Position numbers and translations under genes: made by a program
The notes under the pieces: model-generated
Seen by the model: the letters and a program-made list of their open reading frames with translations, nothing else
Told to the model about the DNA's origin: nothing
Databases searched by the model: none
Shown here: positions 1 through 8,466 of the stretch, one piece after another
How positions within the stretch are numbered: position 1 is the first letter of the stretch
Layout: every line of letters begins with the position of its first letter
Assembly: GCA_041751995.1 (NCBI GenBank)
Contig: JBGSHY010000103.1
Span: 36,334 to 100,333, forward strand
Direction: 5' to 3'
DNA length: 64,000 nucleotides
Origin: JANMEX01 sp041751995
Lineage (GTDB): Bacteria; Pseudomonadota; Alphaproteobacteria; Rhizobiales; Rhizobiaceae

Positions 1-342
1 CCTCGCCTCAAAAAGGTCTGACGTGGAAACATCCACCGCCGGATCGAAATGCACGGTTATGCGGGTAAGTTCCGGATTGACGGTTTCCTCGAGACCGACA
101 ATCCGACCCTTGGCGGACTTGCCGTGAACAGTGCCTTCAACCTCTGCGCCAAGTGAAAAGCCTTTGGGCTTCTCCGCCGGGATCGGCCGCGCGCTGAGCG
201 TATTCCAGTCGCGCGCACCATGTTTGCGGGCAATCATTTCCAGCGCCTTGCCATGGCCAAGGCTCATGCCTTCGCCGGTAAGACCCTCACGCAAAATCTT
301 CGCCTGATGTTTATAGTCTGTGATCGCGCCAATGCTGTGCAT
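1..342 (-). CDS. Glyoxalase-superfamily-related protein, 3' part cut by window edge
   Basis: This open frame runs off the left edge; 114 codons are visible and no stop is reached. The N-terminus contains a pattern like KILREGLTGEG, then GHGKALEMIARKHGARDWNT, which matches the small domain called glyoxalase-related in proteobacteria. A charged beta-rich segment follows. The biochemical role is not established for this family. I chose the ATG at 342 because a GGAAAGG ribosome site lies 9 bases upstream; an in-frame ATG at 351 would touch that site. No neighbour points to a pathway. Confidence 0.6.
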   Translation of the reverse strand, partial: MHSIGAITDYKHQAKILREGLTGEGMSLGHGKALEMIARKHGARDWNTLSARPIPAEKPKGFSLGAEVEGTVHGKSAKGRIVGLEETVNPELTRITVHFDPAVDVSTSDLFEAR

Positions 343-351
343 GGTCGTCAT

Positions 352-681
352 CCTTTCCAAAAGGACGGCCTGTTGATTACGGGAGCCTGCATTGCCGTCT
401 CTGCCGTCATCCGGTCAGGAACGATTTCATGACGGAACTTCACCATTTCTTGTGGACTGCAGGCGGCAGGGGTTCCGGACCCATGACCGCCAGATAGGAG
501 CGATAATCGCCAAATGCAAGTCTGCAGCTCGGAGGCGTCGGAGACCATTTGAGAAGCCACCACACCCGGACAGTTGGCGTGATTTTCGAGAACCGGTGCG
601 GAGCGTACTACTGTACGTGAGCACCGGAAGCGCAGAAAATTGCATCAAATGACCGGTGTGGCTGAATTATTATAAGGTCTT
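352..681. other. 330-bp intergenic region with no supported gene
   Basis: Short frames exist on both strands, but none has a recognisable protein, a good ribosome site, or codon use like its neighbours. The only structure I see is a hairpin-forming palindrome near 593-627, listed separately. The region lies upstream of the left-edge gene (minus strand) and downstream of the FAD oxidoreductase gene (minus strand), so it should hold the promoter of the former. Confidence 0.5.
593..627. repeat. Nested palindrome (hairpin)
   Basis: CCGGTGC at 593-599 pairs with GCACCGG at 621-627, and inside it CGTAC at 604-608 pairs with GTACG at 613-617. A third copy of ACCGGTG lies at 652-658. The arrangement looks like a dispersed palindromic intergenic repeat of the kind seen in rhizobial genomes. 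It could also act as a transcription terminator for the minus-strand gene ending at 682, although there is no T run. Confidence 0.4.
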
Positions 682-1845
682 TCAGATCACGTTCAGTTCA
701 ACAAATGGCCTGTTCTCCGCGATCCGCTCAAACGCAAAAGCTGAACAATCCAGCGTCTGGTATTTGCCGGTCACAATCAGTTCGGCAATTGCCCGCCCTG
801 CAACAGGCGCCTGCTGCACGCCGTGACCGGAAAAACCGGTGATGAAATGCAGATTGCCGATTTCCGGGTGCGTGCCGATCACCGCGTTCTGATCGAAGGT
901 GTTGAACTCATAGTGACCGACCCACGCTCCATCCTGCTTGATTGCTTCAAAAGCCGGGACGCGGGTGAAGAGAGCTGGCCAGACTTCGTTTTCAAACTGG
1001 TCCCAGTCCGGATCAAAGTCACCGTCGCGGGCGCGCAGCTCTGTCGTCTCGTCCGGCGACCATGCGCCGATGAAACGGTCGCCCTCCGGCCGGAACCACA
1101 CGCCGGACGGGTCGGCCACCAAGGGCAAGTCGGTCATCGCCGTGGCGCATTTGAAAATGAACACGGTGCGCTTGCGCGGCTCCACCGGCAAATGAACGTT
1201 AATCCCCGCAGCCAGATCGCCCGACTGCGCGCCTGCCGCCAGCACCAGCGTGCCGCAGGAGACCTCTGATCCATCCGCAAGCACGACGCCCGTCACCTTA
1301 GCGCCGTCACGCTCGATTAAGGCTGCCGCCTGATTGATCAGGGTGACGCCCCGGTCGCGCCCGTCGCGGCGGAAGAAGGCCGCAAGGCCTTGTGCGTCAA
1401 ACCAGCCTTCGTTGGCCGTGCCGTAGACACCGGCTGAAATTCCCTCGGTCGATATCCACGGAAACCGGGCTCCCAGCGCCTCCGCTTCAAGAAACTCGAC
1501 GGTTGAGCCTTCAGCCTTCTGCGTCCGGAAATTGGTTTCAAGGATCGGCCGCCCGGCCTCGCTAGCCAGCACCAGATAGCCGTTCTCATGCACCTTGATG
1601 TCGGCGCGCCCTTCGGCCCGCAACCGCCTGATCAGCGCCAGCGTCGCCATTGACAGGCGGATGTTCTCGCCTTGGCTGAACTGCTGGCGGATGCCGGCGG
1701 CGGACAAGGATGTGGCAGCTTGCGAAAATGCCGGATCACGTTCAACGACCGCGATGGAGCCTTCAAAACCCATCTCTTTCAGATGCCACGCCGTGGCGCT
1801 GCCGGACATGGCCCCGCCGATGATAAGAACGTCGAAATGCTGCAT
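682..1845 (-). CDS. FAD-dependent oxidoreductase, D-amino-acid oxidase fold (DAO)
   Basis: The 387-residue protein starts with a dinucleotide-binding segment (VLIIGGAMSGSATAWHL) and ends with GFSGHGVQQAPVAGRAIAEL, the C-terminal FAD-contact region of the DAO superfamily. Members oxidise secondary or primary amines such as glycine, sarcosine or D-amino acids. The substrate here cannot be told from sequence. The longer upstream reading to 2007 would overlap the divergent lyase gene at 1935 and adds unrelated residues, so the ATG at 1845, immediately before the FAD motif, is preferred. No signal peptide or membrane segment is seen, so it is probably cytoplasmic. Confidence 0.85.
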   Translation of the reverse strand: MQHFDVLIIGGAMSGSATAWHLKEMGFEGSIAVVERDPAFSQAATSLSAAGIRQQFSQGENIRLSMATLALIRRLRAEGRADIKVHENGYLVLASEAGRPILETNFRTQKAEGSTVEFLEAEALGARFPWISTEGISAGVYGTANEGWFDAQGLAAFFRRDGRDRGVTLINQAAALIERDGAKVTGVVLADGSEVSCGTLVLAAGAQSGDLAAGINVHLPVEPRKRTVFIFKCATAMTDLPLVADPSGVWFRPEGDRFIGAWSPDETTELRARDGDFDPDWDQFENEVWPALFTRVPAFEAIKQDGAWVGHYEFNTFDQNAVIGTHPEIGNLHFITGFSGHGVQQAPVAGRAIAELIVTGKYQTLDCSAFAFERIAENRPFVELNVI

Positions 1846-1934
1846 GGTGTCACCGATGATTTGCTGAACGGCTTTTAGCGCAAAATGATGGTCTGGCACT
1901 TGCGAATTTTTGTTATGTCTTTCATCAGTCTGGC

Positions 1935-2804
1935 ATGACCATTCGCCCACTCCGCTCCGTCCTCTATGTACCGGCCGCCAATGAGAAGGCGCTCGGCAAA
2001 CTGCCATCGCTGGATATGGATGCCGTGATCATCGACCTTGAGGATGCCGTGCATCCGCAGGAGAAAGCCGCCGCGCGTGAAACCATGGTGCGCAGCCTTG
2101 TCAGTTGGCAGGAGCGCAAGACCCTCCTTTCCGTTCGCATCAATCCGCTGGACGGCGGCTACGGCCTGGATGACTTGAAAGCTGCGCTCAGCGTCAAGCC
2201 GGACGCCATTGTCTTGCCAAAAGTGGAATCGCCTGCGGCGATCCTGGCGCTCTCCGATGCAATGTCAGACCTTGACGCCGATCCGGCGACCCGCATCTGG
2301 GCGATGATCGAAACCCCGCGATCCATCTTCAACCTCGCCCAGATCGCCGAACTCGGCCATCATCGTACCGGGCGGTTGAATTGTTTCGTTACTGGAACAA
2401 ACGACTTGATGAAGGAAACCGGCGTCCGGGATGCATCGGAAATGCAGCCATGGCTGATGCAGATCGTGCTCGCCGCCAAGGCAGGCGGCCTCGCCGTGCT
2501 CGACGGTGTCCATAATGATTTTGCCGACATTCCGGGCCTCGAAAGCGCCTGCCATCTCGCCCGCGGCCGCGGTTTTGACGGCAAGACGCTGATCCACCCG
2601 TCACAAATCGACGCCGCCAACCGCGTCTTCGCACCAGATGCCGCCGAACTGGCGGAAGCGCGAACCATCATCGCTTCCTTTGCGCTGCCGGAAAACAGCG
2701 GCAAGGGCGTGATCAGCATTCAAGGCCGCATGGTCGAGCGGCTGCATCTGGCCATGGCGGAGAAGACCGTCGTCATGGCTGGCGTAACTCAGGAGAAAAA
2801 CTGA
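1935..2804 (+). CDS. HpcH/HpaI aldolase family CoA ester lyase (CitE-like)
   Basis: The 289-residue protein opens with RSVLYVPAANEKALGKL and carries IIDLEDAV, the Mg-binding DLEDAV block of the citrate lyase beta / malyl-CoA lyase family. KTLIHPSQI near the C-terminus is also typical. Family members cleave or form 3-hydroxyacyl-CoA esters such as malyl-CoA or citramalyl-CoA, or act as thioesterases. Stand-alone CitE-like genes without citrate lyase alpha and gamma subunits, as here, are common and their substrate is usually unknown. It is divergent from the FAD oxidoreductase and is followed one base later by a DUF1737 gene. Confidence 0.88.
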   Translation: MTIRPLRSVLYVPAANEKALGKLPSLDMDAVIIDLEDAVHPQEKAAARETMVRSLVSWQERKTLLSVRINPLDGGYGLDDLKAALSVKPDAIVLPKVESPAAILALSDAMSDLDADPATRIWAMIETPRSIFNLAQIAELGHHRTGRLNCFVTGTNDLMKETGVRDASEMQPWLMQIVLAAKAGGLAVLDGVHNDFADIPGLESACHLARGRGFDGKTLIHPSQIDAANRVFAPDAAELAEARTIIASFALPENSGKGVISIQGRMVERLHLAMAEKTVVMAGVTQEKN

Positions 2805-2805
2805 C

Positions 2806-3012
2806 ATGCAAATCTACCGCCTCATCACCGGCCCCGACGACAACGCCTTCTGCCACCGCATCACCGCCGCATTGAACAAGGGTTGGTCGCTGCACGGTTC
2901 ACCATCGCTGACCTTCGATCCGGTCCAGAGCTGCACCATTTGCGGACAGGCTATTACCAAGACCGTCGAAGGGAAGACTTACGACTCGGAGATGAAGCTG
3001 GGCGAGCAATAG
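2806..3012 (+). CDS. DUF1737 domain-containing small protein
   Basis: The 68-residue protein reads YRLITGPDDNAFCHRITAAL near the start and GWSLHGSPSLTFD in the middle, a pattern I recognise as DUF1737. A CTICGQ stretch carries two cysteines three residues apart. Function is unknown. The ATG lies one base after the stop of the lyase gene, so the two are almost certainly co-transcribed and translationally coupled. An AGGAG site lies inside the end of the upstream gene. Confidence 0.8.
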   Translation: MQIYRLITGPDDNAFCHRITAALNKGWSLHGSPSLTFDPVQSCTICGQAITKTVEGKTYDSEMKLGEQ

Positions 3013-3016
3013 TCCT

Positions 3017-3439
3017 TTATTCAACTTGGGCTTCCAAAGCTTCCATATCTTCATCCCCCAGCCCGAAATGGTGGCCGATCTCGTGGATCAGCACGTGGGC
3101 GATGATGGTGCCGAGCGCTTCTTCATGCTCGGCCCAATAGTCGAGGATCGGGCGCCGGTAGAGCGTGATCTTGTTCGGTCCCTCGCCTGTCTGCGGGTTC
3201 CACAGTTCGGCAATGCCGCGCCCCTCAAACAGGCCAAGCAGGTCAAACGGGCTGTCCAGCGACAGGTCGTCGCTGATATCCTCGTCCGGAAATTCCGAGA
3301 TCTGAATGATGATGTCGCCCGTCAGCGCGCGGAATTCCTCCGGCAGATGCGCATAGGCTTCCACCGCGATCGATTCCATTTCCGTAAGCGATGGGGAGAG
3401 CTTGGAGGCCCAATCCCCTGTCTGGTCTATGCGCGCCAT
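3017..3439 (-). CDS. Zincin-like metallopeptidase family protein
   Basis: The 140-residue protein has HEIGHHFGLGDEDMEAL near the C-terminus, that is HExxH followed by a downstream acidic residue, as in small minimal zincin metallopeptidases of proteobacteria. The preceding text (EDISDDLSLDSPFDLLGLFEG, then NKITLYRRPIL) is typical of the same family. No signal peptide is present, so it is likely cytoplasmic; its substrates are not known. It is convergent with the DUF1737 gene, with only four bases between the stops. Confidence 0.85.
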   Translation of the reverse strand: MARIDQTGDWASKLSPSLTEMESIAVEAYAHLPEEFRALTGDIIIQISEFPDEDISDDLSLDSPFDLLGLFEGRGIAELWNPQTGEGPNKITLYRRPILDYWAEHEEALGTIIAHVLIHEIGHHFGLGDEDMEALEAQVE

Positions 3440-3507
3440 GTAAGTATCCGTTTGTTTGACCCGATATAGCCATTGACGGCCCGGTCCGCAAAGCCGCTCA
3501 AACGAAA

Positions 3508-3531
3508 AAGGGCGGCCCGAAGACCGCCCTT
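3508..3531 (-). terminator. Intrinsic terminator downstream of the Bax-inhibitor-1 gene
   Basis: AAGGGCGG (3508-3515) and CCGCCCTT (3524-3531) form an 8-bp stem with an 8-base loop. On the minus strand the stem is followed by a T run (CCGCCCTTTTTCG), the normal form of a Rho-independent terminator for the gene ending at 3553. Confidence 0.8.
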
Positions 3532-3552
3532 CTTGAAAAGTCAGTGCCGATA

Positions 3553-4284
3553 TTACCTGCGATCACCCAGGAACTGCAGCATGAACATGAACAGGTTGAC
3601 GAAGTCGAGGTAGAGGTTCAGCGCACCCATGATGGCCTTGCGGCCGCCGGTGGCATCGTCATCGCCTGCATAATACATTTCCTTGATCTTCTGCGTGTCG
3701 TAGGCGGTAAGGCCTGCAAAAGCCACCACGCCGATTGCCGAGATGGCAAACTGCAAGGCCGAAGACTGCATGAAGATATTGACGATAGAGGCAAGCAGAA
3801 TGCCCCAAACGCCCATGATCAGGAACGAGCCCATCGCCGTCAGATCACGCTTGGTGGTGTAGCCAAACAGGGACAGAGCGCCGAAGGTTGTCGCCGAGAT
3901 GAAGAAGGTCTGGACGATGCTTGCGCCGGTATAGACGATGAAAATCGTCGACAGCGAAGCGCCGAGCAGCGCGGCATAGGCCCAGAATGTCGTCTGCGCG
4001 GCCGAAACACTCATCGTGTGAATGCGGAAGCCGAGGAAGAACACCAGAGCCAGCGGAGCCAAGACCAAGACCCAGCGGAACGGTGTTGCGTAGATTAGAT
4101 TGGCAAATGCCGGGTTGGACATGGCCAGGGCAAAGGTGCCCCAAGCGGCAGCGCCGGTGATGGCGAGGCCGATGGCCATGAGATTGTAGACCTTCAGCAT
4201 GTAGCTGCGCAGGCCTTCGTCGATTTCTGCACCGCTTTGCGTCACCGTCGCGGTGCGCAAGGGTGAATTGCGATAGTCAGACAT
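3553..4284 (-). CDS. Bax inhibitor-1/YccA (YbhL-type) membrane protein
   Basis: The 243-residue protein has about seven hydrophobic segments, beginning with MLKVYNLMAIGLAITGAAAW and including FWAYAALLGASLSTIFIVYTG. It contains LTAYDTQKIKEMYY near the end, the conserved C-terminal signature of the BI-1 family. Bacterial members are inner-membrane proteins related to a calcium-leak channel; their exact role is unsettled. I chose the ATG at 4284 because GAGAGGA lies six bases upstream. The gene has a long structured leader and its own terminator, so it appears to be a single transcription unit. Confidence 0.9.
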   Translation of the reverse strand: MSDYRNSPLRTATVTQSGAEIDEGLRSYMLKVYNLMAIGLAITGAAAWGTFALAMSNPAFANLIYATPFRWVLVLAPLALVFFLGFRIHTMSVSAAQTTFWAYAALLGASLSTIFIVYTGASIVQTFFISATTFGALSLFGYTTKRDLTAMGSFLIMGVWGILLASIVNIFMQSSALQFAISAIGVVAFAGLTAYDTQKIKEMYYAGDDDATGGRKAIMGALNLYLDFVNLFMFMLQFLGDRR

Positions 4285-4375
4285 GAGAGTCCTCTCAAAG
4301 TTCCCCGTCGGGTGTCCGGTCTGCATGGCGTCAAGCTGCCATGCCAACTGAGGCGCCGCTGGCGGGAATCCAGCA
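4285..4375 (-). promoter_or_regulatory. Candidate structured leader of the BI-1 gene (possible ybhL RNA motif)
   Basis: The 5' leader contains a 7-bp hairpin (GCATGGC at 4323-4329 with GCCATGC at 4338-4344), a GC-rich stretch, and a GAGAG/CTCTC pair that encloses the ribosome site just before the ATG. From memory, a conserved RNA called ybhL has been described upstream of such genes in Rhizobiales; I match it by position and general features, not by a covariance model. Confidence 0.45.
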
Positions 4376-4395
4376 TGCCTGACAAATTTATGGGG

Positions 4396-4427
4396 TTGAT
4401 CGAGGCAAACAACAAGACCTCGATCAA
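4396..4427. repeat. Perfect 10-bp inverted repeat with 12-base loop
   Basis: TTGATCGAGG (4396-4405) is matched by CCTCGATCAA (4418-4427). It lies between the end of the ABC permease gene and the BI-1 gene, both on the minus strand. On that strand the T run precedes rather than follows the stem, so it is not a standard intrinsic terminator for the permease. It could be a factor-binding dyad in the BI-1 promoter or a 3'-end stabilising stem. Confidence 0.5.
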
Positions 4428-4481
4428 GAAAAATGCATCAAACGCCGCCGCTTCAACCCCAAAGGGTAAACAAATGCCGTT

Positions 4482-7040
4482 TTAGAGCGTCCTCAGCACC
4501 GGTGCCGATTTTTGTCCAAGCAGCCGCCAGGTTCCGGCAAGGCCAAATCCAATGGTTACCGCAAGCGACAGACCGATTGTGCTCAAGGCAATCCATGGCT
4601 CCGGCTGGAAGGTCAGCGCCATGATCCTGCTGATCACGAACCACGCCGCAACAGTGCCCGCCAGCACGGCAAAAACCGCCGTCGCCAATCCAATCAAAAG
4701 ATATTCCAGCGCAAAAGCGCTGACCAGCGTGCGCCGCGTCGCGCCCAGCATCTTCAGGATCACGGCATCATGCAGCCGCGTGCGGTTGCCGGCGGCCAAG
4801 GCGCCCGCCAACACCAGCACCGATGTGATCAAGGCAACCGACGCGGCGACCCGCACCGCCATCGAGAATTGCGAAACAAAATTGCTGGCGATGGTCAACG
4901 CATCTTTTACCCGCACAGAGGTGATCGCCGGATAGGCCTTGGTAACGGTGTTGAGGGTTTTCGCCTCCTGATCCGGCGTTGCCGCGGGGTCGGCCAATGT
5001 CGCCAGCCACGCATGCGGCGCGCCTTTGAAAATGTTTGGCGAAAACACCATGACGAAGTTGATCGACATCGACCGCCATTCAACTTGGCGCAGATTGGCG
5101 ATCTTGGCCGTGATGTCGCGCCCGAGCACATTGACCGTCACGGTATCGCCAAGTTTGAGTCCAAGCTCGCCCGCCTCTTCTGCCGCGAACGACACCAATG
5201 GCTCGCCGGAATGGTCCGCCGCCCACCATTTGCCTTCAGCCAACGTGCTGTTGCCAGGCAAAACAGGCGAATAAGTGATGCCCCGGTCGCCGCGCGTCAC
5301 CCAAGCGGCCTCCGGCGGCACCTTGTAGTCGGCGATTTTGATGCCCTTCAGCTCCGTGATCCGGCCGCGCAGCATCGGCACGGTGTCGATTTTGCCTTGC
5401 GGCGAGGCTTGGGCAAGCAGCGTCTTGAACCCGTCAATTTCGCTGCTCTGGATGTCCACGAAGAAGAAATCCGGCGCTTTGCCGGCAATTGAGCCGGAAA
5501 TCTGGCTGCGCAGATTGGTGTCGATCAGCGAAATTGCCGTGAGCAGCGTCAGTCCGAGGCCGAGAGAAATCACGACCGGACGGGTGATCGCGCCGGGCCG
5601 GTGCATGTTGCCGACTGCGAGGCGCAGGATTGTAGACTTGGCGCGAGGCAATCCGGCTGCGATCTTGATGATGAAGACCGCGACAACACCCAGCACAAGA
5701 AATGACAACACCGCTCCGCCCAAAAGGTACATTGCGATTTTCGGTTGCTGCGATGTCAGTATCGCCAGTGCCGCCACGAGCGCCATCACCAGACCGGCAG
5801 CGGTCTTCCACGGCCAACCTGCCGTCCCGCCGCCTTCCAGCGTCGAATCGCGGAACAGCAACTGCGGCGTCACCGATTGGGTCTTGCCGAGCGGCACCAG
5901 CGAAAAGGCCAGCGTTGTCAAAAGGCCGAATGCACCAGCCAGGAGCAGCGCCCGCGGTTCGATGCCGCTGGTGATATCAAGCGGCAAAAACCGCTCCAAT
6001 GCGGAGCCGGCAAGTTGCGGCAGGATCGCCGAGACCACCAGCCCTATGGCGACGCCAAGCACAGCCGCGATCATGATCTGCACCAGATAGACCATCGCCA
6101 CAAAGCCATGCCCGGCGCCAAGGCTCTTGAAAGTCGCGATCACCGGCCGCTTGGCATCCAAATGCGCCTGCACCGCATTTGCGACGCCGACGCCACCGAC
6201 CAAAAGAGCGCAAAGCCCGACCAAAGCCAGAAACTGCGAGAACCGCTCGATCGAATCCGACAAGGCCGGGGCAGCATTGGCGCTGGTGCGGATACGGAAG
6301 CCCTTATCAGCCAGATCCTTGCGCAGATCTTCCTGCAAGGCCTTCAGCCCGTCTGAAGACGGTGGATTGGCGAGCCGAACCTTGTAACCAAATTCAGCGA
6401 GGCTACCGGTGCGGATCAATCCGGTCTCATTCAACGCGGCTTCAGAAATCATCACCCGCGGTGCAAAGCCAAAACCTTCCGAAAGCGCATCCGGCTCGGA
6501 CACCAGCACATCGCGCATTTCGACCGCGATATCGCCGACTTTCAATTGATCGCCGACCTTCAGTTCCAGCCGGTCAAACAGGATTTGAGGCGCAATTGCG
6601 CCATGAACGCCATTTTTCAGGCCCAGCAAGTCCGAAAGCGCACCCGCACCTGAAGTATCCACCTTGCCGTACAGCGGATAGGTCTCGTCGACCGATTTCA
6701 GTTCCACCAGACTCTGGTCCGACCCATCGGTTTTGAGCGCCATCGAGCGCAATCCGATGCTTTTCGAGACTGTTCCGAGAGTCTCGATCCGCTTCATTTC
6801 ATCCGGCGTCGCCTCGCGCTGCACCAGTTCAAAACCAAGATCACCCGCCAGAATCGACTGGCCTTGCCTCGAAATCGACCCTTCAATGCCGTCGGCAATC
6901 GTGTTGACCGAGCCGATGGCGGCGGTGCCAAGGGCGATACAAGCAAGAAAAATGCGAAATCCCGCCAAACCGCCACGCAGTTCGCGCAGCGCAAAGCGCG
7001 ACGCCAGTTTGAAGTCGCCGAACCAGCCGCGCCTATGCAT
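4482..7040 (-). CDS. ABC transporter permease, FtsX/MacB type (YbbP-like)
   Basis: The 852-residue protein has an N-terminal membrane anchor, a large soluble domain, and hydrophobic FtsX-like blocks near residues 270-410, 450-540 and 730-840, the layout of YbbP-type fused permeases. The start at 7040 overlaps the end of the upstream ATPase gene by eight bases, so the two form one exporter and are translationally coupled. In other proteobacteria this pair sits beside a TesA-like esterase, as it does here in divergent orientation. The substrate is not known; lipids or lysophospholipid-related substrates are suspected from that association only. Confidence 0.88.
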   Translation of the reverse strand: MHRRGWFGDFKLASRFALRELRGGLAGFRIFLACIALGTAAIGSVNTIADGIEGSISRQGQSILAGDLGFELVQREATPDEMKRIETLGTVSKSIGLRSMALKTDGSDQSLVELKSVDETYPLYGKVDTSGAGALSDLLGLKNGVHGAIAPQILFDRLELKVGDQLKVGDIAVEMRDVLVSEPDALSEGFGFAPRVMISEAALNETGLIRTGSLAEFGYKVRLANPPSSDGLKALQEDLRKDLADKGFRIRTSANAAPALSDSIERFSQFLALVGLCALLVGGVGVANAVQAHLDAKRPVIATFKSLGAGHGFVAMVYLVQIMIAAVLGVAIGLVVSAILPQLAGSALERFLPLDITSGIEPRALLLAGAFGLLTTLAFSLVPLGKTQSVTPQLLFRDSTLEGGGTAGWPWKTAAGLVMALVAALAILTSQQPKIAMYLLGGAVLSFLVLGVVAVFIIKIAAGLPRAKSTILRLAVGNMHRPGAITRPVVISLGLGLTLLTAISLIDTNLRSQISGSIAGKAPDFFFVDIQSSEIDGFKTLLAQASPQGKIDTVPMLRGRITELKGIKIADYKVPPEAAWVTRGDRGITYSPVLPGNSTLAEGKWWAADHSGEPLVSFAAEEAGELGLKLGDTVTVNVLGRDITAKIANLRQVEWRSMSINFVMVFSPNIFKGAPHAWLATLADPAATPDQEAKTLNTVTKAYPAITSVRVKDALTIASNFVSQFSMAVRVAASVALITSVLVLAGALAAGNRTRLHDAVILKMLGATRRTLVSAFALEYLLIGLATAVFAVLAGTVAAWFVISRIMALTFQPEPWIALSTIGLSLAVTIGFGLAGTWRLLGQKSAPVLRTL

Positions 7041-7722
7041 TGGCCAAAGCCTCGTCCAGCACTTGTCCCGACCGCATTCTGATCTGGCGCGCGCACCGTC
7101 CGGCCAACTGCATGTCATGTGTGACCAGCAAAAGCGTCATGTCCCGGTCGCGGCAGGCCGAAAACAACAGGTCGGCAATGTGGACGCCAGTGGCCAGATC
7201 AAGATTGCCGGTTGGCTCGTCCGCCACCAGCATGGCCGGTTCCGGCGCAAGCGCCCGTGCAATCGCCACACGCTGCTGCTCGCCACCCGAAAGCTGGCCG
7301 GGAAAATGCTTAAGCCGTTCACCCAGGCCGACCTTTTCAAGCTCAGCTTTCGCCCGCTCGAATGGCGACTTGTGCCCGGCAAGCTCCAGCGGCACGGCGA
7401 CATTTTCCAACGCCGTCATGTTGGGGATCAGATGAAACGACTGAAACACGATGCCGATCGACCGCCCGCGAAATTGCGCCAGCGCATCTTCTGACAATTT
7501 CGTGATGTCGGTGCCGTTGACGGAAATAACTCCTGAATTTGCCCGCTCCAACCCGGAAAGAACCATCAGCAGCGAGGTCTTGCCCGACCCCGAAGGCCCG
7601 ACAATGCCTAGTGATTCGCCCTTGCGAAGGTTCAGCGACACCTCATCCAGCACCTTGACCCGCGTTGCCCCGTCGCCGAGCGTCAAATTGACACTTTCGA
7701 GCCTCAGCACTGTTTCCTGCAC
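7033..7722 (-). CDS. ABC transporter ATP-binding protein (YbbA/LolD-like)
   Basis: The 229-residue ATPase has the Walker A motif GPSGSGKTS at residues 42-50, the signature LSGGEQQ at 144-150 and Walker B MLVADEP at 164-170, followed by TGNLD. This is the MacB/LolD class that works with FtsX-type permeases. It overlaps the permease start by eight bases and is the first gene of the pair. It is divergent from the esterase gene at 7801 with a 78-bp shared promoter region. Confidence 0.93.
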   Translation of the reverse strand: MQETVLRLESVNLTLGDGATRVKVLDEVSLNLRKGESLGIVGPSGSGKTSLLMVLSGLERANSGVISVNGTDITKLSEDALAQFRGRSIGIVFQSFHLIPNMTALENVAVPLELAGHKSPFERAKAELEKVGLGERLKHFPGQLSGGEQQRVAIARALAPEPAMLVADEPTGNLDLATGVHIADLLFSACRDRDMTLLLVTHDMQLAGRCARQIRMRSGQVLDEALANA

Positions 7723-7800
7723 GCCATATCCTTCCTATATCCTGCAAAAGCGTCCGTCAGTTGCCATTCGCAGCCACCCGGCGCGAAAGGAAAACAATCA

Positions 7801-8466
7801 ATGTCGCTTCAAAGCATGCAGACCAGCTTGATCCGCCTTTTGGCACTCGCGCTCATATGGGGCGGCGCAGTTGGAATTGCCAAGGGGCAAGCAAAGGCTG
7901 CGCCATTGGAAATCGTCGGATTTGGCGACAGCCTGATGGCGGGTTTTGAGTTGCCCGAAGGCGACGGCTTTCCTGCAGTCCTTGAATCAGCCCTGAAAGC
8001 CAGGAGCCTCGACGTCAAAGTCATCAATGCCGGCGTGTCCGGCGACACGACGTCCGGCGGTCTGGAACGGCTCGATTGGTCCGTGCAGGATGGGACAAAG
8101 TTGGTGATTCTCGAACTTGGCGCCAACGATGCTTTGCGCGGAATTTCGCCGGAAATCACCAAAGACAATCTCGACAAGATGCTGGCCCGGCTGAAGGAGC
8201 GCAACATTCAAGTGGTCCTCGCTGGCATGCTTGCCCCGCCGTCGATGGGAAAGGATTATGAAGCTGCTTTCAATCCGGTTTTCAAGGATTTGGCCGCAAG
8301 GTATTCAGTCCCGCTGATCCCGTTTTTCCTCGAAGGCGTCGCCGGAAACCCGTCGCTGCAGCTGCCGGACGGGCTCCATCCCACCCGCGCGGGTGTCGAC
8401 AAGATGGTCGAAAACGCGTTGCCTTTCATTTTGCCTGTGGTCGAAGGGCTTGCGAAAACTCAGTAG
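7801..8466 (+). CDS. Arylesterase / TesA-like SGNH hydrolase
   Basis: The 221-residue protein begins with a probable signal peptide (basic start, hydrophobic LLALALIWGGAVGIA, possible cleavage after residue 33). It shows all SGNH blocks: GDSL with Ser44, GVSGDT at 78-83, GAND with Asn109, and DGLHP with Asp190 and His193. It should be a periplasmic lipase/esterase of the TesA type, hydrolysing thioesters, lysophospholipids or aryl esters. AAGGA lies nine bases before the ATG; a second in-frame Met at residue 6 is possible. It is divergent from the YbbAP-like exporter. Confidence 0.9.
   Translation: MSLQSMQTSLIRLLALALIWGGAVGIAKGQAKAAPLEIVGFGDSLMAGFELPEGDGFPAVLESALKARSLDVKVINAGVSGDTTSGGLERLDWSVQDGTKLVILELGANDALRGISPEITKDNLDKMLARLKERNIQVVLAGMLAPPSMGKDYEAAFNPVFKDLAARYSVPLIPFFLEGVAGNPSLQLPDGLHPTRAGVDKMVENALPFILPVVEGLAKTQ

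Noticed and set aside
1846..2007. N-terminal extension of the FAD oxidoreductase to 2007
   Set aside because: It would overlap the divergent lyase gene by about 70 bases and adds residues with no family match.
3544..4098. Plus-strand frame of 184 codons over the Bax-inhibitor gene
   Set aside because: Shadow of the real gene; Arg/Asp/His-rich with no family pattern.
4512..5492. Long plus-strand frame (326 codons) over the ABC permease
   Set aside because: It is a shadow of the permease gene: Arg/Gln-rich composition with no motif, and the permease frame has clear helices.
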